This document shows, piece by piece, positions 12,076 to 23,811 of a DNA stretch of 64,000 nt. Numbering within the stretch: the first letter of the stretch is position 1; every line of letters begins with the position of its first letter. The DNA is from Anisus vortex (taxonomy: Eukaryota > Mollusca > Gastropoda > Planorbidae): assembly GCA_949126835.1 (NCBI GenBank), contig OX421497.1, forward strand, positions 42,120,226 through 42,184,225, written 5' to 3'. The notes beneath the pieces were generated by a model that saw only the letters and a program-made list of their open reading frames with translations, was not told the origin of the DNA and ran no database searches. A program made the position numbers and the translations under genes.

Positions 12076-12162
12076 GTGTAAGGGATAACAAATCAAAAAC
12101 ACCATAATGGCCCTAACTAACTCCACGTAGTGTTTTGGCTAACATACACATTTTTTATAATC

Positions 12163-12950
12163 TAGCTGAATGGCCCGGCGTTGCACGGGTAACAATTAGC
12201 TTACATTGCTATTTTATAAAAATAAAAAAAAAAAAAAACTATTCTAAGGAGATACGAGCCCAGGTCACCCGGAAGGCAGGTGGGGTTTCTAACCACTATA
12301 CTAAGAAGAAAACCCACGTGTGAATAAACAATCGCGAAATGTAGATATAAGCCAATAAGGTCACGTGTCTTTATATTTGACCGATGGGCATCGTAATTGA
12401 CACTCAGAGCCAACTTTATATATATAATATATAAGCTAAATTGCCCGGCGTTGTCCGAGAAAACAAATTACATATGCCTATAAGCTACAGATAAAAAATG
12501 TATAAACTACAATGAACAGAAAGCTATGATATTTTGTAATATAATTAATAATTATTTACTGAAACATATATGAAAGTAATTGAAAATAACGGCTTTAAAA
12601 TAGGCATATATTTTTTACTTAACACAAATTTAAGACTATCCCTGGGTGAGTCTAGACACCCGTCTCCCGTATCATGGCCGTATGTCTAAAATAGAATGAT
12701 TAGACTTAACTTGCTGAAATTCTTTACAATCTTAAAAGTTGCCGGTATTGCTATTACAGAAAATATAATGGAACAAACGTTATCAGTGGGGAATAAAACC
12801 CAGGTCACCTGCATGGCAGTCGGGGACACCAACCACTCAGCTAGGGACACGTTGAAAGCGATAGAATATGAGACAACACGGTCACGAGTCTTTAAATTAA
12901 CCAATGGTAGTCGGTTTAGACACAAACATCGTACATATATATATATAGAT
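12163..12950. repeat. two diverged copies of a dispersed repeat
   Basis: GCTGAATGGCCCGGCGTTGC near 12170 and GCTAAATTGCCCGGCGTTG near 12435 begin two similar stretches. Each contains CCCAGGTCACC (12258, 12799) and GGTCACG.GTCTTTA (12358, 12881). It is a dispersed repeat of unknown class; the 130-residue open frames on both strands across it have no coding features. Confidence 0.5.
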
Positions 12951-13261
12951 AAACTACCCCTTTGGGACGACCTCTCTTTCCTTGTGGGGTCGACCATAGA
13001 ACAGCTGGCGAAGCGACTTGTTACGACCAAAGCCCGAAATCGGCCGATTCGCGAAATGGCTAACATCACCTCACATTTGACCGACTAGTGCCCGATCTTT
13101 TCTTGATTTCGGACTTTGGCCAGCCAGTTTGCGAAATGGCCAGGGGCGATCGGCCAAAGAGCAGATTTTGAGTGTTTGTATACCCGGTAGTAATTATCAC
13201 ATTGGGCCTATATTGATTATTAATTAAACTAAACACAAAAATCAGTCAAATTAGTTGGTGA
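12951..13261. other. intergenic with GGCCAAAG-type repeat
   Basis: Around 12990-13165 several CGAAAT, GGCCA and CCAAAG words recur in both orientations. Similar words occur at 14680-14830, suggesting another dispersed repeat. No gene. Confidence 0.4.
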
Positions 13262-13836
13262 GTCAGAAATTCGAGCAAGGATTGGGAATGCAATGGCTCG
13301 CCTAAACAGAATCTGGACCAGTAAAAGCATTGGCCTCTCAACAAAGCTCAGACTATACAAAGGCCTTGTCAGAACTATTGTTCTGTATGGATGGGAGACC
13401 TGGACGCTGCTATCAGCAACTGAAAACAAGTTGCAGACTTTCGAAAATAAATGCATGAGAAAAATACTTCGAATATCATACGGTAGATAGAATACTGGAG
13501 TAATGTATAGCATATGCGTGGGACAGAATATCCTCAATTGCAGGCCCTCAAGAAAACATTATGTTTACAATAAAACGGCGCAAACTGACATGGTTCGGTC
13601 ATGTGTTACGACACAATAGCCTGTCAAAAACAATCCTCCAGGGCACGGTGGAAGGTGGACGTAGGAGAGGCCGTCAGCGGAGATGCTGGTTAGACAATGT
13701 CAAGGATTGGACAGGGCTGCAGTTGACTCAACTATTGACAAGCGCTTAAGATTGGCAAAAGTGGAGAAAGTTGGCTGCTGAGGTGTCCATTCGCTCCCTC
13801 CAACGATCACAACGGTCAAGGGATTGATGATGATGA
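13262..13836 (+). mobile_element. non-LTR retrotransposon 3' fragment (endonuclease-RT C terminus)
   Basis: Translated pieces are LYKGLVRTIVLYGWETWTLL, SATENKLQTFENKCMRKIL and, after a frameshift near 13490-13560, RRKLTWFGHVLRHNSLSKT, GGRRRGRQRRCWLDNVKDWT and DWQKWRKLAAEVSIRSL. This is the standard C terminus of an abundant invertebrate non-LTR element (YG.ETW.L......L..FE.KC.R..L.I; RR..W.GH..R...L.K.ILQG.VEG.RRRGR). Ends in a GATGATGATGAG tail. 5'-truncated and frameshifted. Confidence 0.85.
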
Positions 13837-13839
13837 GTA

Positions 13840-14325
13840 AATTATTTTGCATATCGATAAGATCTACCTGGCACTCTGAGTTAAATTCTTTAAATACAAT
13901 AGGTTTGGAAACTAGACCTTTCTTAGGATTAGACGATTTGGTCTGACATGGCTTGCGTAAGCGGAGATACAATGGAATGATTCCCTTGGTGACATTGTTG
14001 TATTTACTTTGTAGCTCCTTTTCCATCCGTCTGCGACCTCCATGTCCAATTTTCAAGTGAGTATCATTTAATAAGTCGAATAACTCTTCTGTGTGCACAT
14101 AGTTCAAAATAACGCTATTGTAGTTTGTTACTGGCACAATAAGTTTTTCTTTGCCATCAACTTCAATAACGTCATACTTTCTTAGTCGACGATAGTCAAC
14201 CCTTTCTTTTTTCTGCTTTGCTTTAGCCTGTTTACGGTCCCCTATAACAGTATTGACACTCCATCTCTTATCATCAAATCAAACAAGCTCTTTGTCATTG
14301 CGACTGGCGGCTCCACCCATGTTTA
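13840..14325 (-). pseudogene. KRBA2/Ginger-like integrase fragment
   Basis: On the minus strand, from 14321 MGGAASRNDKELV, a stop, then FDDKRWSVNTVIGDRKQAK, RRLRKYDVIEVDGKEKLIV, TEELFDLLNDTHLKIGHGGR and CQVDLIDMQ. The H...GH....M...L......I...........C..CQ pattern is the zinc-binding integrase head, here with CQTK preceded by an arginine where a cysteine is usual (LRKPCQ). The order matches KRAB-A domain-containing protein 2-like (Ginger-type) integrases. It ends abruptly where the LINE tail at 13836 begins, so the catalytic DDE core is missing. Contains at least one in-frame stop. Confidence 0.7.
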
Positions 14326-14959
14326 TACAACACAAGACACTAGACCGCGTGGACAAAGGCTAGATAAAGATACGGTCGCTCCTGCCCGACCACCATTGTG
14401 GCTTATCAAAAGTCAATCCTCGACTCGCATACAACATCCGGTCAATTTATGACGCAAATGGTGTTTTTATTCAGGTAGTTAGTTTACAAAATCGTGTACT
14501 AATTCATTTCCTTGATAATTAGTGACCACTTCGCCACAGTCAGGACTTTTTCTGAAAAACAGCAGACGACCAGAAAATTTTCGTCACAACGTATCACTGT
14601 CCTTGCTACCATATGCAAGCCGCCATCACGTCGGAACCAACAGCTGTGCCGAACAGTCTTGTATGAGCAAATCGAACATTGGCCAGGGATTTCCAGCCAC
14701 TTCGGGAAGTGGCCGGCCGACCAAAGTAGCGAATGTACTGGCAATTTTCAGCACATCGGACAGTGTCCACGCGCCTCGGCCAAAGTGCGAAGTGGCCGGC
14801 CAGTTTTCGAACTTCGGGCTTTGGCCGTAACAGAGTCATACATTTTTAAAGATAGGTTATAGCTGGAATGAAATAGAGAAATTGGCCCAGGATAGAGGAC
14901 TCTGAAGATATATAGTTGGCGGTCCAGACCCCAATATGGGTGATGAGCAATAAGTAAGT

Positions 14960-15440
14960 AAATATTTAGTTAGACCTATATTAGAATATACAGCATCTGT
15001 ATGGGACCCATCAACTAAAGAAAACATAAAAAATTAGAACAAATTCAAAAAAGAGCTGCGAGGTTCATAACTAGCGAATATTCCCGATTAACAAGAGTAA
15101 CACCATTAGTCACATCACTAGAGGACTGAAGAGCAAAGAGTAAAGTAGTAATAATACATAAGGCACACTCTAATTTAGAAATACAACCCAATAGCAACCT
15201 GTTGCAAAGCTCTGATAAACATAAAGACAAAAACACTTTCCTTGTCCCTTATGCGAGAACAAATGCATATAAGTACTCTTTCTTTCCGAGTGGCATTCGG
15301 GCATGGAATGGGTCGCCTGAACAAACCGGGAAAACCAGTAACTTAACATCATTTAAAACATCAATAAAAATGCAAGACTAGACTCGGACGAGCGTAGGAC
15401 GCAATAATCTTCTTTATAGAAGGAGCGTCTGTAATATATA
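14960..15440 (+). mobile_element. CR1/Jockey-like LINE 3' end
   Basis: Plus strand reads VRPILEYTASVWDPSTKENI, then LEQIQKRAARFITSEYSRL, stop, and later YKYSFFPSGIRAWNGSPEQ. This is the conserved C-terminal block of CR1/Jockey reverse transcriptases (L.RP.LEYA..VWDP.....I..LE..Q..AARF). It carries a frameshift and stops. The 3' UTR ends GGACGCAATAATCTTCTTTA + TAGAAGGAGCGTC, nearly the same as the tail of SINE family A. Confidence 0.85.
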
Positions 15441-15454
15441 AGATAATGTATTAG

Positions 15455-15740
15455 ATAAGATAAGTAAACTTCCTCTTTTACACCAAGAGGAATTTTTAAA
15501 TCACAAAATGTATTAACTCTACTTGTTAAATGTAGCGTAGGAAAAAACACACACACACTGTAAATAAAAAACGGCAAACACCAATACTCTATCATTTAAA
15601 GCAGATACACACACATATGTATACAATAATGCACACACACAATCACACACACACATACAAATCAACCATAAAGAAAGGATTTCAACCAAAGCCTAAAATC
15701 CACACACTGTTTAGAATTTAGAACAAGGAAAGAAAAACCA
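15455..15740 (-). mobile_element. possible second Rex1/CR1-like tail
   Basis: On the minus strand AATTCCTCTTGGTGTAAAAG + AGGAAGTTTACTTATCTTATC resembles a Rex1-like terminal hairpin followed by a TCTTA tail, as at 6345. AC-rich microsatellite follows. No coding part seen. Confidence 0.35.
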
Positions 15741-16104
15741 CAAAGTGAGTGTTCCACAAGAACACGCCCGAGGTGATATCGACTTGTATCTAATCTGCAC
15801 TATTTAGTCACCACACTATACAGTCCAACAAACTTGTTATCAAGGATATATCTGCCCTATAGGAGCCTCCCCCCCCCTTCCTTCCACACCCCCCTACGAT
15901 TTTGTTGTGTATAAAGTATTCCTCTTGTTCATGCACCAGATCTCGAGTTACCTATTGTTTGAGTATTAAATTACACTCTAAACATCCTGCTAAAACCTCA
16001 TGGCGTAGAGTTTGATATCTTGTACTTTGTTTACACGTACGGCCCATTTATTGGATATTTAAGGAAAAGGTGATCACGCTTATCACGATTATTATTGAAA
16101 CAAC

Positions 16105-16350
16105 TACATAGATGGCACGAATACCGATCGTTCTGCTGGTATATCGAAGGTTCTGGGTTCGAATCCTGGTGAAGGCTGGGATATGTTCCCCGGGTCTGGA
16201 GGGAGACCAAGAGTCTACCCAGCTCTGATGGATACCTGACGTAAGTTGGGGTAAAGTAAAGGCGGCTGAGCATTGGGATAGCCACACAATCCCCTAGTAT
16301 ACCGTGGCCGTAGAAACTGGCGAATGCTGCTTCTCCGGCCCTATGGATCA
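16105..16350 (+). mobile_element. tRNA-derived SINE, family B, copy 2
   Basis: Best-preserved copy. The tRNA-like head has GATCGTTCTGCTGGTATATC and box B GGGTTCGAATCC. The body contains GGTCTGGAGGGAGACCAAGA, GTCTACCCAGCTCTGATGG and TAAAGGCGGCTGAGCATTGG, and it ends TTCTCCGGCCCTATGGATC. Confidence 0.8.
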
Positions 16351-16534
16351 ATTTGTTATACCGGTCTGTCAAAATAACGGAAAGGAGATTATTAAACTCT
16401 CGGGAACTAAAATGTAACCCAATGTTAGGGCTGGCCAACCGTCGCGAGCTGCAACATTAAGAAACTGATTCAATTATTGTGCATGAAGTCTATCATTTAC
16501 TACAAAGGAAATTATAGACGAGCGTTTAGTAAAA

Positions 16535-16765
16535 GTAAGTAAAGTACCCGTCGGACCGAATTGATCCACATGGCCGGTGAAGCAGTGTTCACCAGTTTCT
16601 ATGGTGATTGTGTGGCCAGCACTATGCACAGTCGCCTTTACTTTACCTCAACTAAGGTCAGGTACCCATCAGAGCTGGGTAGACCAAGGAACACCCACCA
16701 GAGTAGGCTACTCCAGACCCGGGATTCGACCCAAGGACCTTCGGTACGTCAATCGAACGCGCTGC
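16535..16765 (-). mobile_element. tRNA-derived SINE, family B, copy 3
   Basis: Reverse orientation of the same element: box B GGGTCGAATCCCGG on the minus strand, body and CCGTCGGACC/CTTTACTTACTTTT end on the left. A run of C (16769-16778) follows the head. Confidence 0.75.
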
Positions 16766-16934
16766 CACCCCCCCCCCCTTTCGAAGTACATTGCCTACTT
16801 TAAGTTAGCTATAAAAAAAAAAACAGGAAATTTTCTTTTGTTTTGTCCAAAGAGACGGAAGTTCATTGAATGCAACTATTTTTTTCTTTACATTTGTACC
16901 CATTCATTTCACCGATACTACACTATAGATTTAT

Positions 16935-17265
16935 ACCAAGGGAAGTAAAGAACTAAAGGAAAGAATGGAATGGGGAAGTAAACGTAAAAGAGAAAAGTAT
17001 AGAAACGGAAAGAAAATAGAAAGAAACGAAAAGAAAAAAGGAAGGAAAGAAAGAAAGTAGAAAAAAAAGCAGCATGAAAATGAAAGGAAAGGGAAGAAAA
17101 GAAATTGGAAGGAAATGAATGCAAGAAAATAAAGTAAAGAAAAAGAAACAAAAGAAAGAAGTAGAAGTAATATATAGCCGATATAGATATATATATACAA
17201 TATACATATATATATATAAAAGAAAAGGAAAGACAAAAAAGGGAAAGAAAAAGAAAGGAAAGAAC
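16935..17265. repeat. purine-rich (GA/GAAA) tract
   Basis: About 330 bp almost entirely A and G on the plus strand, with a short TA microsatellite inside. The phenylalanine-rich open frames on the minus strand are compositional. Confidence 0.8.
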
Positions 17266-17794
17266 AAATTATACATGTTTGTATTTCAAATTCAAGTCAT
17301 TAAAAAAATACAGCAACATAAAATGCAAAACCATTTAAAAAAAAATTTCTGTGCGAATTCGTGACATTAAGTAGATTTAATATGTAATAAAATAGGTCTA
17401 CATGCATGAATGTCTTTGACTTCGGCAGTTCAGCACTACAAGATTTCTTCCCAACCCCCCTCCCCCCCTTCTTATCACTTCAACTATCTTTTTTTTTCTC
17501 TTTCCTTTCATGAGACTGAACCAGAAGAAATGGGACGGTAGGTTATTTTTAGATCAGGACGTCACGATTGGGTCAAAGGTCACAGACTTTCCTTCTGTGA
17601 CAGGTGATTACTGCCGATATAAAAAAAAAAAAAATCGTTGCGCGAAAAGTAGATATAAAGAAATACACAAGTGAAATTGTGTCTATGTTTATTGAAGGAT
17701 ATAATAGTGTGTTTAGGGAGGGGTGGGTGGGGTTATGAGCAATACGTAAATATAATCATAAAACGTGACAGTAATGGCGTCGATAATAGAACGC

Positions 17795-17961
17795 ATTGAT
17801 AGATAGATAAACAAATATACAGTTATGTAGTTAGACAGATAAAAAAAACATACAGACAGATAAACAGACAGACATACAGATAGATGGGATGTTAGACAGA
17901 TAGTTTGATAGAAAGACAGACGACAGACTGATAGATATATTATAGATATATACATAAATAG
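17795..17961. repeat. GATA/GACA microsatellite, left part
   Basis: Imperfect GATA and GACA units. The array continues at 19763 on the far side of the hAT element. Confidence 0.8.
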
Positions 17962-19762
17962 CAGGGCCGGCTCTAGGGTCTCTGGCGCCCTGGGGGAAAA
18001 CAAATTATGCGCCCTCATTAAAGTGCCTTTGGCGGGGTCTGCCGGGTATGGAATTTCGGAAATGTGTTTTTGGTAATATTTGTTAATAAGGCTATACCCA
18101 ACAAAGAATTTTATGTTTTAATCTTTGATTGAGGATTGTGAAATGTAAATAAAAACAGTAGTTGAATGAAAAATAACAATGGCTTTGCATTATAGATTTT
18201 AATAATTAGAAATCTAAATTATTATCAGAAAAGTTAAATAACACACAGTTTTACATTAGGTATATAGGTTTTATAGTTGCATTATGTAGGCCTACAGTTC
18301 TCTTAAAAACAAACAGAAACTAACAGTTAGATTACATATAGTTTGTCTGTTTTTATTGCTTGATATTGGATTATTGTTTTCTTAAATACGGTCCAACAAT
18401 ATTTATACTCCTATCGACTAAAACTGTAATGGTACTTTTCTTGCTTTCTGCTTAGCAAATTCTTGTATGAGGGCTTTTGGGTCTAACTGTCTTGCTATCT
18501 CACTTTCAATAGAAATTGTCGCCAGACCGACAAGTCTCTCCTGACACATTGTACTGTACTACGCAGAAAGGTTTTAATTAGCTTAAGTTTTGAAAAAACT
18601 TCGTTCAGCACTAGCTACGGAAAGTGGCAACGTAAGCAAAATACGAAGGGCTACACAAATGTTAAGAAATCCATTTTCAAGATTATGTTGGTAAATGTAG
18701 TTTAGGATTTCTCGAGGGTTTGATACTGAGTCATGAGATGATGAGAAATTGCCTTAGTTCAGAACACTGACGTACAGCAGCTATGTCAGATTCATTCAAA
18801 CTTTACTCTTTTTTAATTGTTAATGCTTTTTCCAAGTTTTTGCACGTCGACTTAACCTCTTATGTAGTCTTGTTTTTAAGGTCAGGAATGTTGTACACAA
18901 ATCCAAAGACATCAGATACTTTATTTAACTGGGAAAAATATTTCATTAGCATTAACCAAAACTCTATTGAGCTCTAAATCACTTCTAGCTGTGACCAAAA
19001 ACTCTTCGTTTTTTTTTTCAGGTGACTAACTCTACTCTGAAGACTCAAGTCCTTTTCTTGCATTATCCTACTAGTTATGTTTACTTGAAACAAAATGTTG
19101 TGCCATGTGACAAGTGCAGCAATAAACTTGAAGTCTGAGATATTTTTAAGCAACCCAAGTGCTTCTACCTTCGCAACACTGCCACTAGATCCTTTTATTG
19201 TCTTCAGAAATCTCTTCCAAAGCATCAATAACATGATTTAACTGATACCGCAGAGGTGTTAGTGAATTATTCGACTGGGACATCTTGTGCCCCTTAGGGG
19301 ATTTAATGTACATGTACTCGTTTTCGTAATTGACAGTCTGAAAATGCACAAAAACAATAACTTCACTGCCAATGCAAATAACTCAGCGACCTCACGACTT
19401 ACGATTCACGAACTGACGTGGTCACGGTCACGTCACTTCACTATGATATTCCGCCGCCACATGGCATCAAGAGTGTGGCCGGGGGAAGTGAAGGGTTGCC
19501 CTTTTTTGCACTCCGCTACGCACAGCAAGGTTGCCAAATTAAGTAGCCTACTGTTAGGGCATACATTCTTATTTTCTAATACAGCTTATATAAAATACCC
19601 TTCACCTTTCATGACCTAGTAATTCATCTGCTTATGCTAGTAGCGCGCAAAAGCACTAAACTTTAATATAGTTTATATTTTATATTCCCAAATTTAAAAA
19701 AAATCCCAAATTGTGCGCCCTAGGCAGCCGCCTAGTTCGCCTATATGGATGAGCCGGCCCTG
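17962..19762 (-). mobile_element. hAT DNA transposon with degenerate ZMYM1-like transposase
   Basis: 1801 bp bounded by CAGGGCCGGCTC and GAGCCGGCCCTG and flanked by the exact 8-bp duplication ATAAATAG (17954-17961 and 19763-19770), the hallmark of hAT insertion. On the minus strand, 19234-18974 reads KVEALGLLKNISDFKFIAAL then VTWHNILFQVNITSRIMQ, as in ZMYM1-like transposases. Near 18620-18420 come ASAERSFFK, STMCQERLVGLATISIESEI and EFAKQKARKVPLQ, the C-terminal hAT dimerisation block, broken by frameshifts. Much of the N-terminal half is missing. It is a dead, internally deleted copy. Confidence 0.9.
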
Positions 19763-19890
19763 ATAAATAGATAGATAGATAGATAGATAATTAGACTGAT
19801 AATTAGATAAATACACAGATAGAGACATGGCAGATAGATAAATAAATAGGCAGATTGATAGCTGATAGATGCTAAAGAGATAGATATATT
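19763..19890. repeat. GATA microsatellite, right part
   Basis: ATAG/GATA units continue the array interrupted by the hAT insertion. Confidence 0.8.
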
Positions 19891-20595
19891 ACTCATGTAA
19901 AATTAAAAATGAACTTATAAGACACACATTGTGAAATCAAGTAATACTGCATGTGTTTGATTAGTATTATCTGAATCATTTGGACAATTCCGCTTAGATA
20001 ACCATTGATTGATATTCGTCCAGTGATCAAGTGTTATTAGATCTATATGGATATTACACTAGTTTACAGCTATGTTCTGTAAAATTCTTGGAAAATACAG
20101 ATGTAGTTTCTAGGTGGGTGCAATTGTGCCTCCCCTGAAGTTCCTTTTTTTGTATAAAAAAAAAGCACTAGCAGCACATAGCCTACATGTTTTTTAAAAG
20201 TTGAATTTCAGTAGCCTATAGGCCTACAAGTTTTCGATAAAACTTTGAAGTTAGCCACGATACTAACAGAGCAGTTGCCAGCAACGGTCAGCAGTTGCCA
20301 GCAACGGTCAGCGGTTGCTACGAAAAGTTTGTCAATTGTGAAAGTCAATAGGTCAGTGCGCCATTAATGACACACACACACACGCAACCAGCTGTTACAG
20401 GAGTAATGACAAAACGTTTTTTCGTGTCGCAAAACCATGCAGCAGCTACTCTGAATGCTTGGTTTGTCTATTCTAACAAAACACGTTAACAGATTTAGAA
20501 AACACGCTTTCTTTTAACTTTTAAGGGCTTTAATAGGCATTGAAGCGCAACCGGTAAGTTGAAATAATGTATAAACTGTCAGCCATTACATAGAA

Positions 20596-21610
20596 CATAT
20601 GTTCTCAACAGGGGCGATATCGCCCCCCGGGGGGCGGTGAGAAGCTTTAGGGGGGCGCTGACATTCCCGGGGGAGATTGGGGGCGGTGAAGAGCAAGTGT
20701 CTGATATAATTTGAACACCTCATCTCTTTGAATCGATTAGTTTTTGGATGAAATGTGATGTAAACGCAAGTGCGGCTAAATATCTGATATCCCCCAACAG
20801 TATGCCTACATATTATTATATTAATAAGAAATAGGAATCGCAGTGACTTTTCGATGAAGTAGGGATCAGTATTTGGAAAATATGGTGTGCGACCGGCTGG
20901 TCCTGTGGTTGGTTCACCGGACATGCTGACCGATCACTGTCGCCCTAACATCTGCTAATATTAATGATATTATGATCTCGGTTCTACCGACACGTCCTTT
21001 AATGCGTTTGAATCCTCTGTGTCACGTAAAGTTATTATTGTTAAGCGGTATAGATACGTAGTAATCAGACAAACTGGGTAGTCATTGTAATGCTTAAAAA
21101 TATACATATACATTTTTAGTCATATAATATTTATATAATTTTCAAATACTTTTTACATTTTGATCATTTCAAAGTTATAAATAGTAAACCATTTATTTTT
21201 TATAAAAGAAAAAAAAATTGCTCAAAGAAAACGGGCTAATTATTCGCCTTTAATTAAAACATGTTCCCCATTTGATTCAATAGTGATGCCGAACAAGTTC
21301 TGTTTTGTAATATAACAAATATTACTGATTATTAGACCTAAGGCTTTTGCAAACGAAATTGAAACAAAAATAATCAAATTGCTAGCAACACACCAGGCAA
21401 ACGATTCACATTAATTTTGATTTATTTAAACCTTTTGTTAAGGCAATTTTTTTATCTATTAATTCTTACAATATGTTTCCATTTCAGTTTTTTTTAAAGA
21501 TAATTAATCACACAAAAGTCTAGTCCACCTACAAAAATTGCGGAAACTATAGTCCAGATGGGCGGAAGGGGCGGGGGGGGGGGGGGGTCGAAAAAGGTTG
21601 AGAACCTATG
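20596..21610. mobile_element. non-autonomous hAT-like element, about 1 kb
   Basis: Ends CATATGTTCTCAAC and GTTGAGAACCTATG are inverted repeats of the GGTTCTCAACC hAT type, with GGGGTCGAAAAAGGTTGAGA preceding the right end. Flanks ACATAGAA (20588-20595) and AAATAGAA (21611-21618) agree at 7 of 8 bases, as an aged target duplication. No transposase is seen. A family-A SINE fragment sits inside (20885-20950). Confidence 0.75.
20885..20950 (+). mobile_element. SINE family A fragment
   Basis: GCGACCGGCTGGTCCTGTGG + TTGGTTCACCGGAC matches the tRNA-like head of the SINE at 50322-50472. Truncated. Confidence 0.5.
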
Positions 21611-22159
21611 AAATAGAACAACATAAGCTAGCCTTTGTTTGGTGAATGTCAAGTCTAAACTCTAAACTATACAAAACTACATCAAAGCCATTATTATGAT
21701 TTGCATTATCCCCTCCCCCCTCCCCCACTCCCTCTTACACCTATCCTGTTCAAACAATTAATTATAGAAACTGTATAGCACACCCGTTTAACTATTTCAA
21801 TTTTGACTCAGTCAATGTGGCATCTGGTCGACATTTTATTTTTGTAAAGAGTGTGTAGTGTGTGCGATAGAAAGAATGAGAGAGAGACGTAGAGAGAGAT
21901 AGGGAATAGAGAGTCTGTTGAATAGATTGATAGTTTGAAAAATAGATAAATAAATAGATAGATAGATCATACATTTGTACTGATACATTGATCTCTCCGA
22001 TCTTTTTTTGTTCTTCAAATGGGTTCGACCCACGGTGCAGACAATCAGAAATTTAAAAAAAAATCCACCACTGACTTGGAGATGGGCATGATTTGAGATG
22101 GGCGCCGCAAAGTCTACCAAGCCCACTGAAAATAACTAATAGCTTGCCCCCCCCCCCCC

Positions 22160-23811
22160 CAACGACTGTTAAAGTTATGGGATTATTTCATTATTGTAGT
22201 ACCGGACGCTGTTGTGAATGCTATCCTTCGAGACATCAAGAACGCAAAGTATTTTTCAGTAATATTGGATTGTACTACTCCAGACATAAGTCACAAATAG
22301 CAATATGTATCAGAGGGGGTTAATGTGGAATAGCCTGTGTTTGTACATGAACGTTTTATCAAGTTTCTTCCCGTGGAAAGTACTACTATACAAGACTTAT
22401 GCGATGTACTAGTGAATGAGCTGGAAAAGTTTGAATTAAATATTCAAAATATTCGTGGACAAGGTTATGATAATGGTGCCAACCTGAAAGGTGTCCATTC
22501 TGGAGTTCAAAAACGGCCTTTAAATATTAACAGCAGAGCTTTTTTTACTCCATGTGCATGTCATAATTACAATCTGGTTGTAGCAGACATGGTCAAAACA
22601 TGCCCTGATGCGTTAACCTTTTTTGGAACTGTACAACGCGTACACACCATCTTTTCAACATCTACAAAGAGATGGTCATTATTTAGAAAGCATGTTTCCA
22701 ATCTATCTGTAAAACATCTGTGCGAAACAAGGTGGGAATGTAGAATCGATCGTGTCAAAGCACTTCGTTATCAATTGCCTGAAATTTGTGACGCACTCGA
22801 TGAATTAGCTGAAGAGCTAGTTAATGTGATAATTAAAAGCGAAGCAGAAACACTTTATGAAATATTGAAGCAGTACAAATTCTTAGTGTCACTTGTGTTA
22901 TGGTACGACGTGCTCTTCCAAGTCAATTTTGTGAGTAAATTTTGTGCAATGGATTCGTACAACAACTTGATGACTTGGCTAAGGAAACTGAGAGTTGATG
23001 GGTTTGTTCAGATTCTTGTTACAGCAAAGAAATTGGCGAAAACATGGAAGATGTTGCAATCTTTCCAGCCAAAAGTTTAAAAAAAAAGGCAGTATGATAA
23101 ATCTGTGGAAAACTTTACACCTGGAAATGCTGAAGATGACTACAGGATAAATTGCTTCAACAGAATTGTGGACACTGAAATTCAGTCCTTGCAGTCGAGA
23201 TTTGAACAACAGAAATCAAACCACAATCTATTAGGGTTTCTTGTCAGCTTCAAGAGCCTTCATCGTGATGACATACGAAAGTTAACAGAGAGCCTCGAGC
23301 AAGCATTGACGTCATCAACAGTCCAGTCGACAGATATATGTGGGCGAGAATGAGCTGATGAAATGGAATCTTTAAGGCATATTTTACCAAATACCACCAA
23401 ATCCCCGGTCGAAATTTTGACTTATCTGCCACTAATGAAATATACACTTCTTTCCCAAACTACTTTAGTGCAGTCAGAATATTTTTGTGGCATCTGGTGA
23501 AAGAAGCTTTTTGCGCCTCAAACTAATCAAGAATTACTTGAGGTCAACAATTCACGAAGATAGATTGATCCACTTGGCGATTCTCGCTATTGAGCGTGAT
23601 CTATGTGGAAAACAGAATTTTGATGATATACTGTATGACTTCGCTACACGCAAAGCTAGTAAAGTAAAGTTAATTTGATCGTGATTTTATACTTAGTAAA
23701 TAATTAATACAATGCAAAAACGAATTTATTTTCTATTACAAAATCTTAATTTTCACTTATTATCCTTAACCCTACCTAGAATGGGCCCCGCGATCGCTAG
23801 GACCGGCCCTG
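22160..23811 (+). pseudogene. ZMYM1-like hAT transposase, broken
   Basis: Plus strand in several frames: AILRDIKNAKYFSVILDCT, a stop, then an intact 247-residue piece (22337-23080) with VESTTIQDLCDVLVNELEKF, NIRGQGYDNGANLKG, FFTPCACHNYNLVVADM and LCETRWECRIDRVKAL; then 23105-23353 (NRIVDTEIQSLQSRFEQQKS); then 23487-23678 with ASGERSFLRLKLIKNYLRS and RLIHLAILAIERDL, the hAT C-terminal dimerisation block. The G.GYDNGANM.G...GVQ and C..H..NLV motifs are typical of ZMYM1/DUF4371-type transposases. The right end is AGGACCGGCCCTG (23799-23811), like the ends of the hAT at 17962, but no matching left terminus is seen. At least two frame breaks: not functional. Confidence 0.88.

Noticed and set aside
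12686..13088. Two 127-130 residue frames on opposite strands
   Set aside because: They lie in a dispersed repeat, have no recognisable domain and mirror each other.
14499..14862. Overlapping frames on both strands around 14.5-14.86 kb
   Set aside because: The region shares GGCCAAAG/AAGTGGCCGG repeats with 13.0-13.16 kb. No single frame looks like a protein family.
16918..17276. Phenylalanine/leucine-rich minus-strand frames resembling membrane proteins
   Set aside because: They arise from a GA-rich DNA tract. Three frames are open at once, as expected for low complexity.
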